Assembly (NCBI GenBank): GCA_026724425.1
Contig: JAIUCV010000002.1
Location: 2,113,001-2,177,000, forward strand
Direction of reading: 5' to 3'
Length of the DNA stretch: 64,000 bases
Origin: Erythrophleum ivorense
Lineage: Eukaryota; Streptophyta; Magnoliopsida; Fabales; Fabaceae
In this document: in pieces, positions 10,864-22,591 of the stretch
How the letters are laid out: each line of letters starts with the position of its first letter
Position numbering within the stretch: position 1 is the stretch's first letter
Made by a program: the position numbers and the translations under genes
The notes under the pieces: generated by a model
Seen by the model: only the letters and a program-made list of their open reading frames with translations
What the model was told of the DNA's origin: nothing
Databases searched by the model: none

Positions 10864-11961
10864 CTGCAGTAGCTAGAAGGTAACAAATTTGCAAAATGAG
10901 CAGGCAAAATCATGGCATCCAAGAGATTTAAATCAGCGTTACAAATATCTTTCAAGTGCATCAGAAAGATTGCTTCATTTCATATATTTTCTTTACTTGG
11001 GTAACGTTGCTTTTGGTACATGAGGATAAGTAAACTTGTGACTCTCTACCAAAACCCATTCCCTCCCAACCTCGAGTGAATGGGAATAGGTTTACTAATT
11101 CTTATTCCACCCACCCTTGAGTGACATATAAAAGAAGGATTGAACTTGAGATCCTTTACCTAGCACCCCGGCCTCCCAACCACGTGAGCTAGTCTCAAGT
11201 GGCATGTTTACTAATTCTTATTCCACCCACCCTCGACTGGCGTACACAAAGAGGATCGAACTTGCAATCCTTTACCTAACACCCCACCCTTCCAATCACA
11301 TGAGCTAGCCTCAAGTGAGGTCCATGATTCATGCTTGCTAATTCTTACTCTTCTTACCCTCCAAACCCCTACCCTCAAGTGGCAGACCCAAGGAAAATTG
11401 AACTTGCGACACTTTACCCAAAAACTCATCCTTCCAACCACATGAGCTAGCCTCAAGTTGCGTCTATGATTCATGTTTACTAACTCTTACTCCGTCCAGC
11501 CCAAAATAAAAGAAAGAAAAAGCAAGAGAAACATATGTTAATGAAGTGGCAGGTCAATCATTCGGCGTTCACTTTTCTTATTATTCACAAGGGGGCAATA
11601 GAAACTGAAAAAGAGGAAACAAAACGTTAATGAAGCACAAGACATGAATATCTCTACAGAGTTCGGAACTTCAGAGCTATATATTTACCCGAAAACAGAA
11701 TCTTTCATATCCCCATATTCTTACACATAAATGGCAAACCTTTACATGTAACATAATAGCTTTGACAGACAAATCTCCCATTAAGGATCAAAAGTCTCTT
11801 TTTTTTTGTTTTTTACCTCTTCGGACGCAGAGAAGTATATGAACTTAGAGACCCCAAGTGGTCGATCAATCACATGATCAGCATCTGAAACTTCAAATGC
11901 AGAGTAATAAATCTACCATGGCCATTTCGATTTTGCAGATAGTGAAGTCAGTCAATCCTAC
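10864..11961 (-). other. CLSY1: Inferred 5'UTR intron of the CLSY gene
   Basis: A minus-strand donor CAG|GTAGGATT (last exon base 11962) and an acceptor CTACTGCAG|AAG (exon resuming at 10863) bracket this stretch, upstream of the ATG at 10815. It contains no gene, only the repeat array described separately. The boundaries are read from splice consensus and are not confirmed by transcript data. Confidence 0.4.
11041..11500 (-). repeat. Tandem array of tRNA-like SINE heads
   Basis: Three diverged tandem units carry, on the minus strand, a box-A-like CTTGAGGCTAGCTC and, 40-60 bases on, a box-B-like AAGTTCGATCC followed by GTGGGTGGAATAAGAATTAG. The box-A-like words fall at 11185-11198, 11302-11315 and 11443-11456, so spacing is about 117 and 141 bp. 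A partial fourth unit precedes them near 11063. The layout matches the promoter head of tRNA-derived SINEs, repeated in tandem inside the CLSY 5'UTR intron. Box B is best kept in the middle unit. Confidence 0.5.
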
Positions 11962-12326
11962 CTGAAAAGCAGCTGGCTCAGGATCCAGCATGTGAAGTTG
12001 GATCCTCTGAACAAAAGAGTTGAAAAGGCCATTTTTAGTGCCGGAAACAGTGGAGGCGTTAAATGGTGCTGGAAATACACTCGAGAATGGTGTGAGTGAG
12101 TGAGTGAGTTGGTTGACGGAAGGGTGAGAAAAAGTGGGTTGGGAAAAAGGGAGAAAGGAAAGAAGAAGGGGACAAGGCAAGTGAAGAAATCTATAAGGGT
12201 CCGAAAATCCTTGAATGTCGTGCATTTGCAAGAGAGAGAAATAGAGAGAACGGTGGTTAAGGAAAGATTCGCGGTTAAAGAGCAAGTACCTATGACAAGG
12301 GACGGGCAATGGACAAACCTATATAG
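11962..12326 (-). promoter_or_regulatory. CLSY1: CLSY promoter TATA box and leader exon
   Basis: A minus-strand TATA-like box CTATATAG lies at 12319-12326. The roughly 330 bp below it are pyrimidine-rich (TCACTCACTCACTC, CTTCTTTCC) as in many plant leaders, and end at the donor at 11962. A 138-codon open frame across this leader has no recognisable domain and is probably fortuitous. The start site is inferred from the TATA position only. Confidence 0.35.
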
Positions 12327-12329
12327 TCT

Positions 12330-15300
12330 GACAAGGAAAACGGAAATAATTCATATAAAAACAGAAGAAGAATAACAGTGAATGAACGGCTAATATTGAT
12401 TCAAGCACGAATTAACGGCTATGATGGATTTTAGGGTGGCAGAGTGGTGAGGACAAATCAGTTCAGAACTCAGATGGTTGGTTCGAAGGAGTAGGGCCTC
12501 ATAATGACGCATTCAATTGGTTTATATAAAAACAGAAACTGCTGAATTTAAGAATTAAGATATTCAAAAAAACAAAGGTATAATTTAATATCCAACGTTA
12601 TGAATGTGAACTCCGATATAAAAACTAAATAGAAAAGAATCGTTACTTGATACATTTGTTTCATTTCGATATTATATTTTGAGCTCAACATTCTGGATTT
12701 GCATATTTGGTGTGACATGATAATTACGTGGGAAAAACAAACATGGAATTTGATTTCTTTTCAGTATAAAAATAAAGTTTTATTAAGATGTAATTAAATG
12801 TATAATACGACTAAATTTTTTTTATATTTGATTTGTAATTTTAGATATGCCATAATAGACATCTCAACACTCATGCGGTTGTTTAAAATAATAATACTAG
12901 TATCCCAATATAAAGTCCCAAAATAAAATTGAACTTTCAAAGTAGTTAAGAGCCGAATTGATAGTTTTTTATAAATTTTTTGGTTGTATAATTGTGATAC
13001 TAACATAATTTAAAGAAAAAAAAATTTAATTGTACTTATTTCGGTTTTAGAAGAACTATATTGAAAAAAAAATCATACTTAGATTTTGAAACAGTTGTGT
13101 AATAATATTTCATTCTACTGACACGCGCAAAAATTAAAAATAAATAACTAAAAAAGAGCGTTTGCAAGTGATGCTTAATTATAAAATATAAATTAAAAAT
13201 TAACTGATATAATAATATTTTGAGAGATTTATCTCCACCTTAATTGAAAACGTAGGTTGATTGTGAATCACATGTGGCAGATTATTTTGATAATTAAATT
13301 ATTAATGAATTTAAGCTGATTTTATGTGTTTATAGGTGTTATGAGTTATAAGCCAAGAAACGTGAATTACCTTTATTATAAATATATATATGTTTATAAA
13401 TCTATTTCTATCTATTTATAATAAGTTTTAGACTTTTTGGTTGATAAAAAATTTAAGAATATGATCAATTATTTTAAATTTAAGATACAATGCACCATAA
13501 TTAATAAAGTGTTTATTAATAAAGAATATTTAATAAAAATAAAATTTAAATATTTTCTGAATCAAGGTAATTTAATTTTCTCAATTAAATCAATTCTTAT
13601 TAACTAACTTGTAGACTTTCCGGATTAAAACATTTTTCATGTGTTCAAACAGACGCTTCGTTTTGGATTATTAAATCATTCAAACTATACCTTCAATTTC
13701 GACTCACATTATGATACATCATACATTGGCAATAATTAAAACATATAGATACTCATATAGACAGGGTGAAATAATAAAATGAAAGGCTCAAATGGTATCA
13801 TATTAACACTTGAATGACTAATCATGGAATTTTTTCATATGAATTGCATAGTTTAATTTCAAATTGAAATGTTAAGAGCAGAAATTTAGGTCGTATCACT
13901 ATAACACTTAAATAATTAACCATAGAATGTTTTCAGGTGAAATTGCACGGGTTGATGTCAAATTTATTAGAACTGAGGGATGACATGTGCTGATCTATTA
14001 CCATCATGTGACCTGAATCATATTAACTTATATATAAAATAAAATAAAATTATACCATATATATTTGCAAAACAATTTACATGAAAATATATTTTATAAA
14101 TGTAGAAGCAACCAGAAAAAGAAAAAAAAAGTTATATAATAATAATAATAATACATAAATCGATGTCCTAAAACCTATACTGATCCAAAAACTTGCAGTA
14201 TTCAAACATGTTTTAAAAGTTAGATCCGTTTAATTGGACACAATCCGCCAAATTCGATAAGACTCTATTTAATCCAAAACTTTGTATGGGTTTCACAAAA
14301 TTGATTGGACCTTTTTTTTTTTTTTTTGTTTAAAGAGAATTATAAGCCCATCGGTTTTTTCCTTTCGTTTCAAAACCAGAGTTGTCCAACCAAAATGCTT
14401 GGTGTTTAATCTTTGGGTTTACATCATGTTAAGTAGTATTATTATATTTTGGGAGTAATTTTTTATATGAATAATGACTTGGATTAAAATTTGAATCGTA
14501 TAAATATATATAATGGTATCGCATTATCTCATATACCAACCTTGACTCATGCTAAACTACTTCACTTTTGCTTTTTGTGTAATATTATAAATTATTTTAA
14601 TAGAAAATCACAAATTAAGATATAATAAATTTGTATACAGTATCACATATGTTAAAATTAATGAATTTTTTATATAATTATGAAGAGAATTAGTTTGAGG
14701 GACGATTCAATTGATTGCTGCCAGGGACCCAACTACTTTTTCAGATTTATATTTAGACCAAATTTTAATTAAAATATAGGCACTCTCTTTCGCACATTTT
14801 TTTTCACCTTATTAATTACATAAATTGACCCCTCCCGTCATTTTTTAATCTACAAAATGAGCCTTTCTAGAAGTCACGAGCTGAGTCTAGAAAATATCGG
14901 ACGTTACAGGAAAGAGAAGAGGAAGGTATGAATGAATGAATAAAAGCATCCCACATGTTGATCCTGCTGACTATGACAAGCCCTCTGATTTCTGCCATTA
15001 ATGTGAACATCTTTCTTCCCAGTTTTGCTCATAATTACATCTTTCTAAAATTTGCAAATTCACGTAGGTGACTTGTTCGAAACTTCCGTAAATTCAGAAT
15101 TATAAGCCTATTAGCTTATTAGCCTAATATTACTCTTGAAAATATTGAAAGTAGAAATAGTCACCACATGACAAATGAAGCACGAAAGATCTGTTTTTAA
15201 AGTTGCTTGAACTCAGATCTCACCCAGAGGAATAGGTGATAAGCATGAATTACACCCACATGAATTTTAGTAGGGCCTATTGCTATCACATTATAATCAT

Positions 15301-16900
15301 ATGCTTTATTATTTACAAGTGATCTATAAAATGATGTAAATTTGCTTATAATAAATCTTGAACGGGAAAGTTTTACATTTCAGTCACTAAGGCTCGTTCA
15401 AGTAGTTGAATGAGTGATTTTTTTTTTTTCCTTTTAGTTGTAAAACGAGTGAAAATTTAAATAAAACATTGCAAGTTCAGTTCTACTCTTGCATAAAAGA
15501 GAAAAAGAAAAAAAATTTAAGTACTAATTTTGGAAGCATTTTAAAGCAAGCAAGTGCCAATTGATCGGCATTCCCCTATTCTATTTCTCGCCACCCTCTC
15601 AACCCCATCACTAAAAGGAGGCTTCAGAACTTGTATACTGTAGTTTTATACTTCTCATGTTTTGAAAACATTTAACAAATCAAATCACTTGCTTTGCATA
15701 CAGCATACTACACCCAAGGATAGGCGTTAAAAAGATAAAAATTTAAATAAATCAATAACATACACCAACTCTTATTGTACACCCTAACATAACAGAGAAT
15801 ACGAATTCAACTCTTACAAGTTCATAGAACTAGAAAGGCTTGATTCGTAAATATCACTAAAATTAGAGTAAATTATTTTCTTTTTAAAGAAAGAGGTATT
15901 TTAAGTTATACCACCCCATCCGATATTATAAAAGTAATACAGAAATTTTACCAAAACTAAAATTTAATTAAAATATCCTCCAAGAATACTAATTTTTTTG
16001 GTTAAAAATATAACTTATTAAAAATATCTTTTAAAATTTTATTTCAATTATTATTTATTTTGTATGAAAACTACGACTTTAATTTATTTCAAATTAAAAA
16101 AATTAACTATTTTTATATTGATATAATATATAATTAATACTTATTATATTATATAAATAATAAATATCAAAATATTTTAATCAATATAAATATAATTACA
16201 ATTAATTTTTTATTACAACATAAATTAGTGAAACGTATATTTAAGTTTTAAAATAAGAGAATATGGATTTTTAAAATTAAAAATGATCGATAATTTAGAC
16301 ATTTAAAAATAAAAAAAAAATATAATTCACTCCTCAAATTGCCTAAAAACAGTGACAATTGTCAATATCGCAGCCTCCAGCATCGCATGCCTCCTAATTC
16401 TTCCATTTGCTAAATCACATCTTTACATCCAGTCCCCAGGAGATAAGCCCGACCACCTCGGTCACAAACAATAAGGTATAAAGGAAGGGCAGAAAACAAA
16501 GCATAGATCAATCCCCATTTTCTGTAGTCTATAAACAAAAGTCAGCAACACTTAAAATTACATGTTTTTGTATTCAACTTCGATTTATTATATACAGAAG
16601 TCAGCAACGACTATAAGCAAGACACTCACTTTTCCTCCAAGAAAATTTCTGTCGAAAACAGTGTTCATAATGCGGGATTAGGTGCACAAATACTACTATT
16701 ATGCCGCTTACTCTCCAGCTCTGCTCTTGAAAGGCATTCTAATTTGAAAACAAAATGAAAAATACAAAATAAAGGAGTAAAATTAACAACTGACACTCGC
16801 TAAATTCTCCATTCTAAAAAAACCTATAGAGAATTTGCTCAGTCGAAGTTTTAAAAAGCCACAGGCGAAGATACATATCTCACGACACAACTTTAGTATT
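12330..16900. other. AT-rich intergenic DNA, no gene recognised
   Basis: Between the CLSY promoter and the 3' side of DREB2. No frame longer than about 70 codons, and none looks like a known domain. The DNA is dominated by poly-A/T words. The part nearest the DREB2 end (about 16320-16900) is less AT-rich and may include DREB2 3'UTR, but no signal fixes its end. Confidence 0.5.
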
Positions 16901-17033
16901 CGTTCGGCAACTTGTAAACAAATTACAAGCTATGACCGTGCCAGTTGTTAAAGTGGATTACACAACCCGACAACCGCACGCCCCCCGCGAAGACTTCAAA
17001 CAGATTCATGCAGCCCCATCCATTAATCATGTA

Positions 17034-18176
17034 TCACAGATTTGGTAATCCAAAATCAAGATATTGCTGCTCTTCCTCTCTATCAGTATTGTCCTCTGGC
17101 TCCTCTATCTTCAAAAAATCAAAGCCGTAATCAACACCTGATGGTGTCTGATCCATATGGTCCAGACTTCCCAGCAGCTTGGCATCTGGGTTTTGCAATT
17201 GATAGGAAAAGGTTGATGGCACCTCACCCTTAAGATTTCCGTCACCAGGAAGGCTCATTTGATTAAAACCGAACGTTTCAGAGTCACCAATTGGATTCTT
17301 GTCTATCGCCCCCAAAAGTTCATCCACATCAAACATCTCGTCCATAGAGAAATTCTGAAAGGAATCAACCTCCAAATCATTACCATCAAGCCAAGAATAG
17401 TCAATCTGATCTTTACTTTCATCCTTGGCATCCTTTTTAATGTCATGTGCTTCTGGTTTCACAATTTGACTACCCTTGCCCTCGTGATCTGTGAGATCGA
17501 CAGGCTCATCCTTTGGTTCCAACTTCACTTTGACATTTGCAGAGGCAACTTCATCAGCTTCGTGATGAATATTATCCCTATCATTCATTTTGATAGGTTG
17601 AAGTTTCACCTTAATATCCTCAGCTGCACAGACCTCAGAATGATTCGATATAGAAGTTGTGTCAGAACCTGCAGGAGTTGCCACCGAAGAACTTGAAAAA
17701 GTTGTAGCCGGTGAAGAGTCCTTTAGTGATTCCTTGCAAGAAGTGTAATCTGATATGTGGGGAAAGTTGAGGCGGGCACAAGGACCATACATGGCTCTAG
17801 CAGCTTCATCATATGCAAGAGCAGCTTCACAGGCAGTAGAGAACGTACCCAACCACAGCCTACTTCCTCTGTGCGGTTCCCTGATCTCAGCAACCCATTT
17901 CCCCCAGGTTCTTTGTCTAACGCCTCTGTAGTTACATCTTGAGTTGTCAGGCCCTCCTTTACCTTTCATACATCCTTTCTTTGAACCTTTGGCTGGGGCT
18001 CTGCGAGTTGGTTTACTCTCACCTTTGATAGACTCAAGATGCTCATTATATTCTTTCCACTTTGCCAGAGTCTCAGCCACAGATTTTGATCCATCCCGCC
18101 TGCTTCGACTTTTCCTCTTCCTAGAAGAATCCAATGGCAGAGAAGTGATGTTAGAACCTTGATCATAAACACCCAT
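17034..18176 (-). CDS. DREB2A: DREB2-type AP2/ERF transcription factor
   Basis: A 380-residue single-exon reading frame. In order: a basic nuclear-localisation stretch (RKRKSRSRRDG, about 20-29), the DREB2-group motif KGKGGPDN (71-78), and one AP2 DNA-binding domain (about 82-139: YRGVRQRTWGKWVAEIRE, WLGTF, AALAYDEAARAMYG). Val95 and Glu100 sit at the two positions typical of DREB factors that bind DRE/CRT (A/GCCGAC). A Ser/Thr- and acid-rich middle region with repeated VKVKLEP/IKVKLQP words follows. The acidic, aromatic C-terminus (YSWLDGNDLEVDSF, MDEMFDVDELL) looks like an activation domain. DREB2 proteins act in drought and heat responses; the middle region is where instability signals lie in DREB2A. 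It is a DREB2A/2C-type member; the exact orthologue is not settled. Confidence 0.93.
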   Translation of the reverse strand: MGVYDQGSNITSLPLDSSRKRKSRSRRDGSKSVAETLAKWKEYNEHLESIKGESKPTRRAPAKGSKKGCMKGKGGPDNSRCNYRGVRQRTWGKWVAEIREPHRGSRLWLGTFSTACEAALAYDEAARAMYGPCARLNFPHISDYTSCKESLKDSSPATTFSSSSVATPAGSDTTSISNHSEVCAAEDIKVKLQPIKMNDRDNIHHEADEVASANVKVKLEPKDEPVDLTDHEGKGSQIVKPEAHDIKKDAKDESKDQIDYSWLDGNDLEVDSFQNFSMDEMFDVDELLGAIDKNPIGDSETFGFNQMSLPGDGNLKGEVPSTFSYQLQNPDAKLLGSLDHMDQTPSGVDYGFDFLKIEEPEDNTDREEEQQYLDFGLPNL

Positions 18177-18316
18177 GGCCGCGATTTGTTACACAGAGTT
18201 CAATAGTTTTGTACAGGCAACCACCTTCCACTTGATAAACTTCGTACAACACGAAAACAGTTGGATAGTCTTTCCACACTCAACAATCAGATCTGAATAA
18301 GTAAGATCTTCAAAAT

Positions 18317-18825
18317 CTGCAGTCAGATAAGCAGAATTAATTTAAGAACAGAACGAACTCATACCGAAAATTCTAGGCAGCAGACGACAAACAGAGCTAA
18401 GGGAGTAAATTCTACTAATCCTAGGGCAAATAAAATTCTTCCTCTCCACGCAACCAGAAAGACGAGTACGATTAGGATTTTACAAATCCTTATTAATATA
18501 AATTGAGCCAGGAATCGAATATCCTTGGACCCCAAGCAATAAACCTTCAATAAGAGAAAATCATTTCCGTGTCCCGAATATACAATACTTATTTATAATT
18601 TTTTTTCCCCTCCAAACAATCGCCCGATTCGAAAAAAAATAAACCCAACCCAACCTACCCCAGAAAAATACCATTAACGGAAGAAGAAGCCAGAATTAAA
18701 AAAGAAAACAAACCCAAATCACAAACACGCCTTTCCAGAAAAGGCATCAGATAGATCCAAAAATTTCTCGCCAGAAAAGAAAACCAAACAAATTAAGAAG
18801 TACTGGACTAATCAAGAGAACCAAC
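18317..18825 (-). other. DREB2A: Probable 5'UTR intron of the DREB2 gene
   Basis: On the minus strand a donor CCCACAG|GTTGGT (last exon base 18826) and an acceptor CTGACTGCAG|ATTTTG (exon from 18316) flank a T-rich stretch between the TATA box and the ATG at 18176. A second acceptor-like TTATTCAG lies about 20 bases further down. This would leave a leader exon of about 200 nt from near 19030. Inferred from splice consensus. Confidence 0.5.
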
Positions 18826-19056
18826 CTGTGGGTAGGGACGGAAGACGCGCGTAATATTCCCCTTTGCGATTCGATCAAAGCTCTGAGATTCGGAGCAAAT
18901 TAGGGTTTTTCTTTTTGCTTGAGATATTTTCTCGAAGGTGTTCCTTTAGATGCGAGTCTGCGAAGGTTTTCGTCTGCACAACGCCGATTTCGTAAAAGAC
19001 CTATCTGCTTTAGCTAGTAAAATGAAGAAATCTCTCTGATTCTCAGCTGTAATTTG

Positions 19057-19064
19057 TATTTATA
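19057..19064 (-). promoter_or_regulatory. DREB2A: TATA box of the DREB2 promoter
   Basis: A clean TATAAATA on the minus strand, about 880 bp above the ATG in genomic distance and about 230 bp above the inferred leader donor. Transcription would be expected to start near 19030. Confidence 0.6.
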
Positions 19065-19111
19065 GCCTTCTCTAGATATTTCTGATATTTTAATGCTCTG
19101 AGAAATGAATG

Positions 19112-19118
19112 ACGTGGC
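19112..19118 (+). promoter_or_regulatory. ABRE-like ACGTGGC element
   Basis: An ACGTGGC core, the consensus bound by AREB/ABF bZIP factors, lies about 50 bp upstream of the DREB2 TATA box. Orientation is usually flexible for this palindromic-core site. The position fits abscisic-acid or osmotic control, but binding is inferred. Confidence 0.45.
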
Positions 19119-19175
19119 ACTTCCTTAGTCGCGTTGCGTCGCTTCGGACTCCCGAACCTTGTGGCACCTGTGGCC

Positions 19176-19190
19176 CGAAGCTTCCCGAAC
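19176..19190 (+). promoter_or_regulatory. Heat-shock element in the DREB2 promoter
   Basis: The sequence CGAAGCTTCCCGAAC matches nGAAnnTTCnnGAAn, a three-unit heat-shock element, with no mismatch. It lies about 115 bp above the DREB2 TATA box. Further GAA/TTC units lie on both sides (for example TTCGGACTCCCGAA at about 19143-19156). This suggests direct HSF control of the gene. Confidence 0.55.
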
Positions 19191-19874
19191 CAACAAAACG
19201 CTTTCTTCGCTCCGAAGCATCCATCACCCATCTCAAAAACGTTCCCCTCTCTCTTTTGCACCTCTTTTTGCATACATTTACAACTATGCCACTGCCTCTT
19301 GCTTCAAATAAGTACAAAATAATAGAGTAGATTATACATTTTTTAAAAAATTTTGTTTAAATTATATAAATTTTTTATTTTTGAAAATATATTTTAATTT
19401 AATTAATTAAAATAATTTCTTAAAAATTATATTTAATTTAGTAAAATATATTTAAATTAAAAATATAAAATTAAATTAAATTATAGCATAGTTTTTATTT
19501 TAAAATTATATATATTATATAAATATAAAAAATTATATAATTTCAATAAAACTCAAAAAATTAGGAATAATTTACTCTAATATCTATCATCTTATTTTAG
19601 CGCTTCACTGTTTTTGTGTTTTGGTTCCCTTATTCGGACGTTGGGATTTGTATCAAGTACGAACTAAAGCTGGGCCGCTAGCCCAGTTATGTTTATGAAT
19701 AATAATATTATATCAAAAATAAAAACAATACATCACAAATTCACAATGTTGTGAGTCGTGACGGTTCCCAAAGCGATAAATCATAAATCATAAATGTTGA
19801 TAACATGGAAAAAATAAAAAGATTAAAAAACAGATTTTTGGATTAAAAAATATTGCTGCCAATGAATGAAAGCC

Positions 19875-20052
19875 ACGTATAGAATGGGACGTGTAGGGTG
19901 GAGAGTGGGGGGCTCTGAGAACACCTTCCCTTCCAAAAGGAACAGAGTAGCATCCATGGTAATGGATTTGATTGACACGTCATCGAGAGAACACGTGGGC
20001 CACGTGGCTGGTTATTTGAGGTGCCACTTTCTGCGGTCCTTAGCGAACACGT
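19875..20052. promoter_or_regulatory. Cluster of six ACGT-core (G-box/ABRE) sites
   Basis: Six ACGT cores lie at 19875, 19889, 19977, 19993, 20002 and 20049. They include a G-box CACGTG (19992-19997) and a perfect palindrome GCCACGTGGC (19999-20008). The block is GC-richer than its flanks and lies roughly 0.8-1.0 kb above the DREB2 TATA box. It looks like a distal bZIP/bHLH-binding module. No coding frame here looks real. Confidence 0.45.
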
Positions 20053-20059
20053 CATAGTT

Positions 20060-21560
20060 ATGCATGCACACACTAAATATTATCCATAAGGACTAATGGA
20101 GGACCATGATCACAACGAGGTAGCGAATAGTGGTCAATTTGTCAGAGATATTGTCATACCTGTCGCACGAAAACACAAACTTGAGCTAATTGCCTCCATC
20201 GTATAAACAGGGGTGTAAATTGCAATACACTGGTGACACGATTATTTATAGGATAATATTCAGATCTATTTTTTTTTTGGGGGAAAAAACATCTGTAACA
20301 TATTATCAATTTTTTTAAAAATATAAACATTTTATAACAAATATTTAAAGTGTTTTAATTAATTTTTGTTATTAGTAGAAATATAAAAATTGTTGAATTT
20401 TTGTGGGATACCATGTTTAACATTTATGTGAGGAGATGTTATATAGCAAGAAGATGAGAGAAATGAATCTTTAAGAAAGACTAAGAAAGGGACCAAAAAA
20501 TGATAGTTTGAAATGGCACCAGGTTTAGCAAGAAAGAATATGGTGAACCACCATTCACCACCATAATGTTTGGTTTAGTCACGCCACTGACACATTGTAC
20601 CTGTAAAGATCATAGCTATTTAATTTAGATTTTTCATATGAAAGATCTAAAGAAATAAAAGTATGTATAAATTTATTTTTTATTTTTTAAAAAAATTTTA
20701 ACGTAATAACATCTCGTTTACATAGAATAAAAAGTCCAAATTAACAGCTATTCTTGCAAAAATATTTAACCAATACTCTTCTAAACTAATTATATCAGAT
20801 CTGGTGCAACCGTTCCCATTAACTGCCAAACGCTCTCTCCCTTCGTCGCTTTGACAACTCTGCGTCAATTTCATAAGGTGCCTCTCCATTTCATTCATGT
20901 CACTGCAATTTTTTTTATTATTTTTTAAAAGTAATTTTATGAAATAATTACTAAATACAGTTTTAAGCAGATTAATATAAAAATTATTTTTGAATAATTT
21001 ATTCTAAAATTAATTTAAATTTTTTTAAAAAATTTAAAATACATTTGCGTCATTTAATTTTCAAACATTTTTTAGAAAAAAAAGATCGTTCTAACAGTGT
21101 CGTGCCATGGATGCACACGTGTGTACAATACTGTATTGTGCATGTGCACATACATATTTATGATATGGCATCATGTATGTCATGCTATGTAATATTTATG
21201 GATATATAAGTAACGTGTGCAAGCACATATGTACACATGACATAACATCGTGTGTATATATATACTGCAGGTGTGGTAACATATCACGTGTATCATGTCT
21301 GTATGTTTTATACTTTGGATGTCTGAAGTGTTAATGTATCATGTATGCTTATATCATGTTATATGCATGTTTGTGTTGTGTGTGTCTCTCTATATACTTT
21401 GATGGTTGACTACCAATTTATTCTTATTTCGTTGCCTGATATCATGTCATGCATGATATCATGATTTTATTTTCTTGTCAATAAATCAAACATTAAATAT
21501 TATCTCATAAATATATTAATATAAAAATTTAAGAACAAAACGTTATTTGAAATATAAAAA
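20060..21560. other. AT-rich intergenic DNA with a CATG/TGTA-rich patch
   Basis: No gene recognised. From about 21099 to 21470 the base pattern shifts to dense alternating purine-pyrimidine words (CATGTATG, GTGTGTATATATATAC, ATCATG, CACGTG) unlike the poly-A/T DNA around it. Confidence 0.5.
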
Positions 21561-21561
21561 T

Positions 21562-21592
21562 ACTACACGGATAACCTGTGCATCGCACAGGT
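21562..21592 (-). mobile_element. Helitron-like 3' end (decayed)
   Basis: The plus strand holds ACCTGTGC-ATC-GCACAGGT (21574-21592), a perfect 8-bp stem. On the minus strand it is followed eight bases later by GTAGT, one change from the CTAGT that closes many Helitrons. The hairpin-then-CTRRT layout fits a Helitron terminus, but the changed last motif and the missing other end keep confidence low. Confidence 0.3.
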
Positions 21593-21615
21593 ATTTAAAT
21601 TTTTCTTCGAATTAG

Positions 21616-21654
<39 letters not shown>

Positions 21655-22591
21655 TATTAAAAATTGTTTTGCGCACAGTACTTATACATTCAGTCATATC
21701 ATCACAAGCAAAATTGACCGGGAATGGCAAATTCCAGTTTTCGCAAATGACAATACCTTTTCACTGACCACGCTACAATATACACCAGAATATTGGCAAT
21801 TAATTTTAGAACAAATTATATTTAAGGACTAAAATCTTATAAAATTTACAGTAAAAATTCTTAAAAATTAAAAATATTTTTAAGAATTATAATAACTATT
21901 AAGTTTTAAAAGATTTATTATTGAATATAAAAAAAGTTAACACTTTTTTACACCTAATAATAAATTTCTTAAAACTTAATGATAATTATAATTTTTAAAT
22001 AATTTTGATTTTTAAAATGGTTTATTATATATTTTATAAAATTTGAGTCTTTAAATATAATTTTTCTTTAATTTTAAAAGGTGACTAAGAACTCTCTTGA
22101 CGTTATCTTTTCCAACATGGCGAAAAATAAAAATAGTTTTGGGCGTATATTCAGTCAAAAAGCTAAGCAGTAGAAAATATATGTTACTGAACAAGAACCA
22201 ACAGCTGACATGAAAGCACAAACACAAAAATCATATTTCCACATTTGAAGAATTCAATCTTCCCAAATCATTAAGTGGCTTCCTTTTTTCTCATTAGTTA
22301 AGGCCCTCCTTGATAGCATCCGCCTTTGATGCAAGTCTCAACAACGTGCATTCACCACCAACAACAATACCCTATTCAACAGCAGCCTGTAACCCACATG
22401 TACTCGAATCTAAGGAGGAAGATTGGTGCACATTCTGGAAAATAAATTGTCACTTTTGTAGCATTAAGAGTATCTTCAACTCTCAAATTATTTTCTTTGA
22501 CCTCGGTCTTAATTTGTGCTCCAACCTACATATAACAGACATATTGCGCAACTTAAACCAATATATCAGGCAGAGTCAAACCTAGTTAATT

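Noticed and set aside
11180..11330. Possible tRNA gene on the minus strand
   Set aside because: Box-A-like and box-B-like words are present but no cloverleaf stems can be paired, and the unit repeats in tandem; SINE-like heads fit better.
11893..12309. 138-codon minus-strand open frame upstream of CLSY
   Set aside because: It spans the inferred leader, crosses the probable splice donor at 11962, and is low in complexity (Ser/Leu/Phe/Pro from a CT-rich leader) with no domain.
17259..17696. 145-codon plus-strand frame across DREB2
   Set aside because: Antisense shadow of the DREB2 coding region; no domain, no separate promoter.
19109..19330. Overlapping frames in both strands at the DREB2 promoter
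   Set aside because: They arise from a GC-richer promoter block with GAA/TTC and ACGT motifs; none resembles a protein family.
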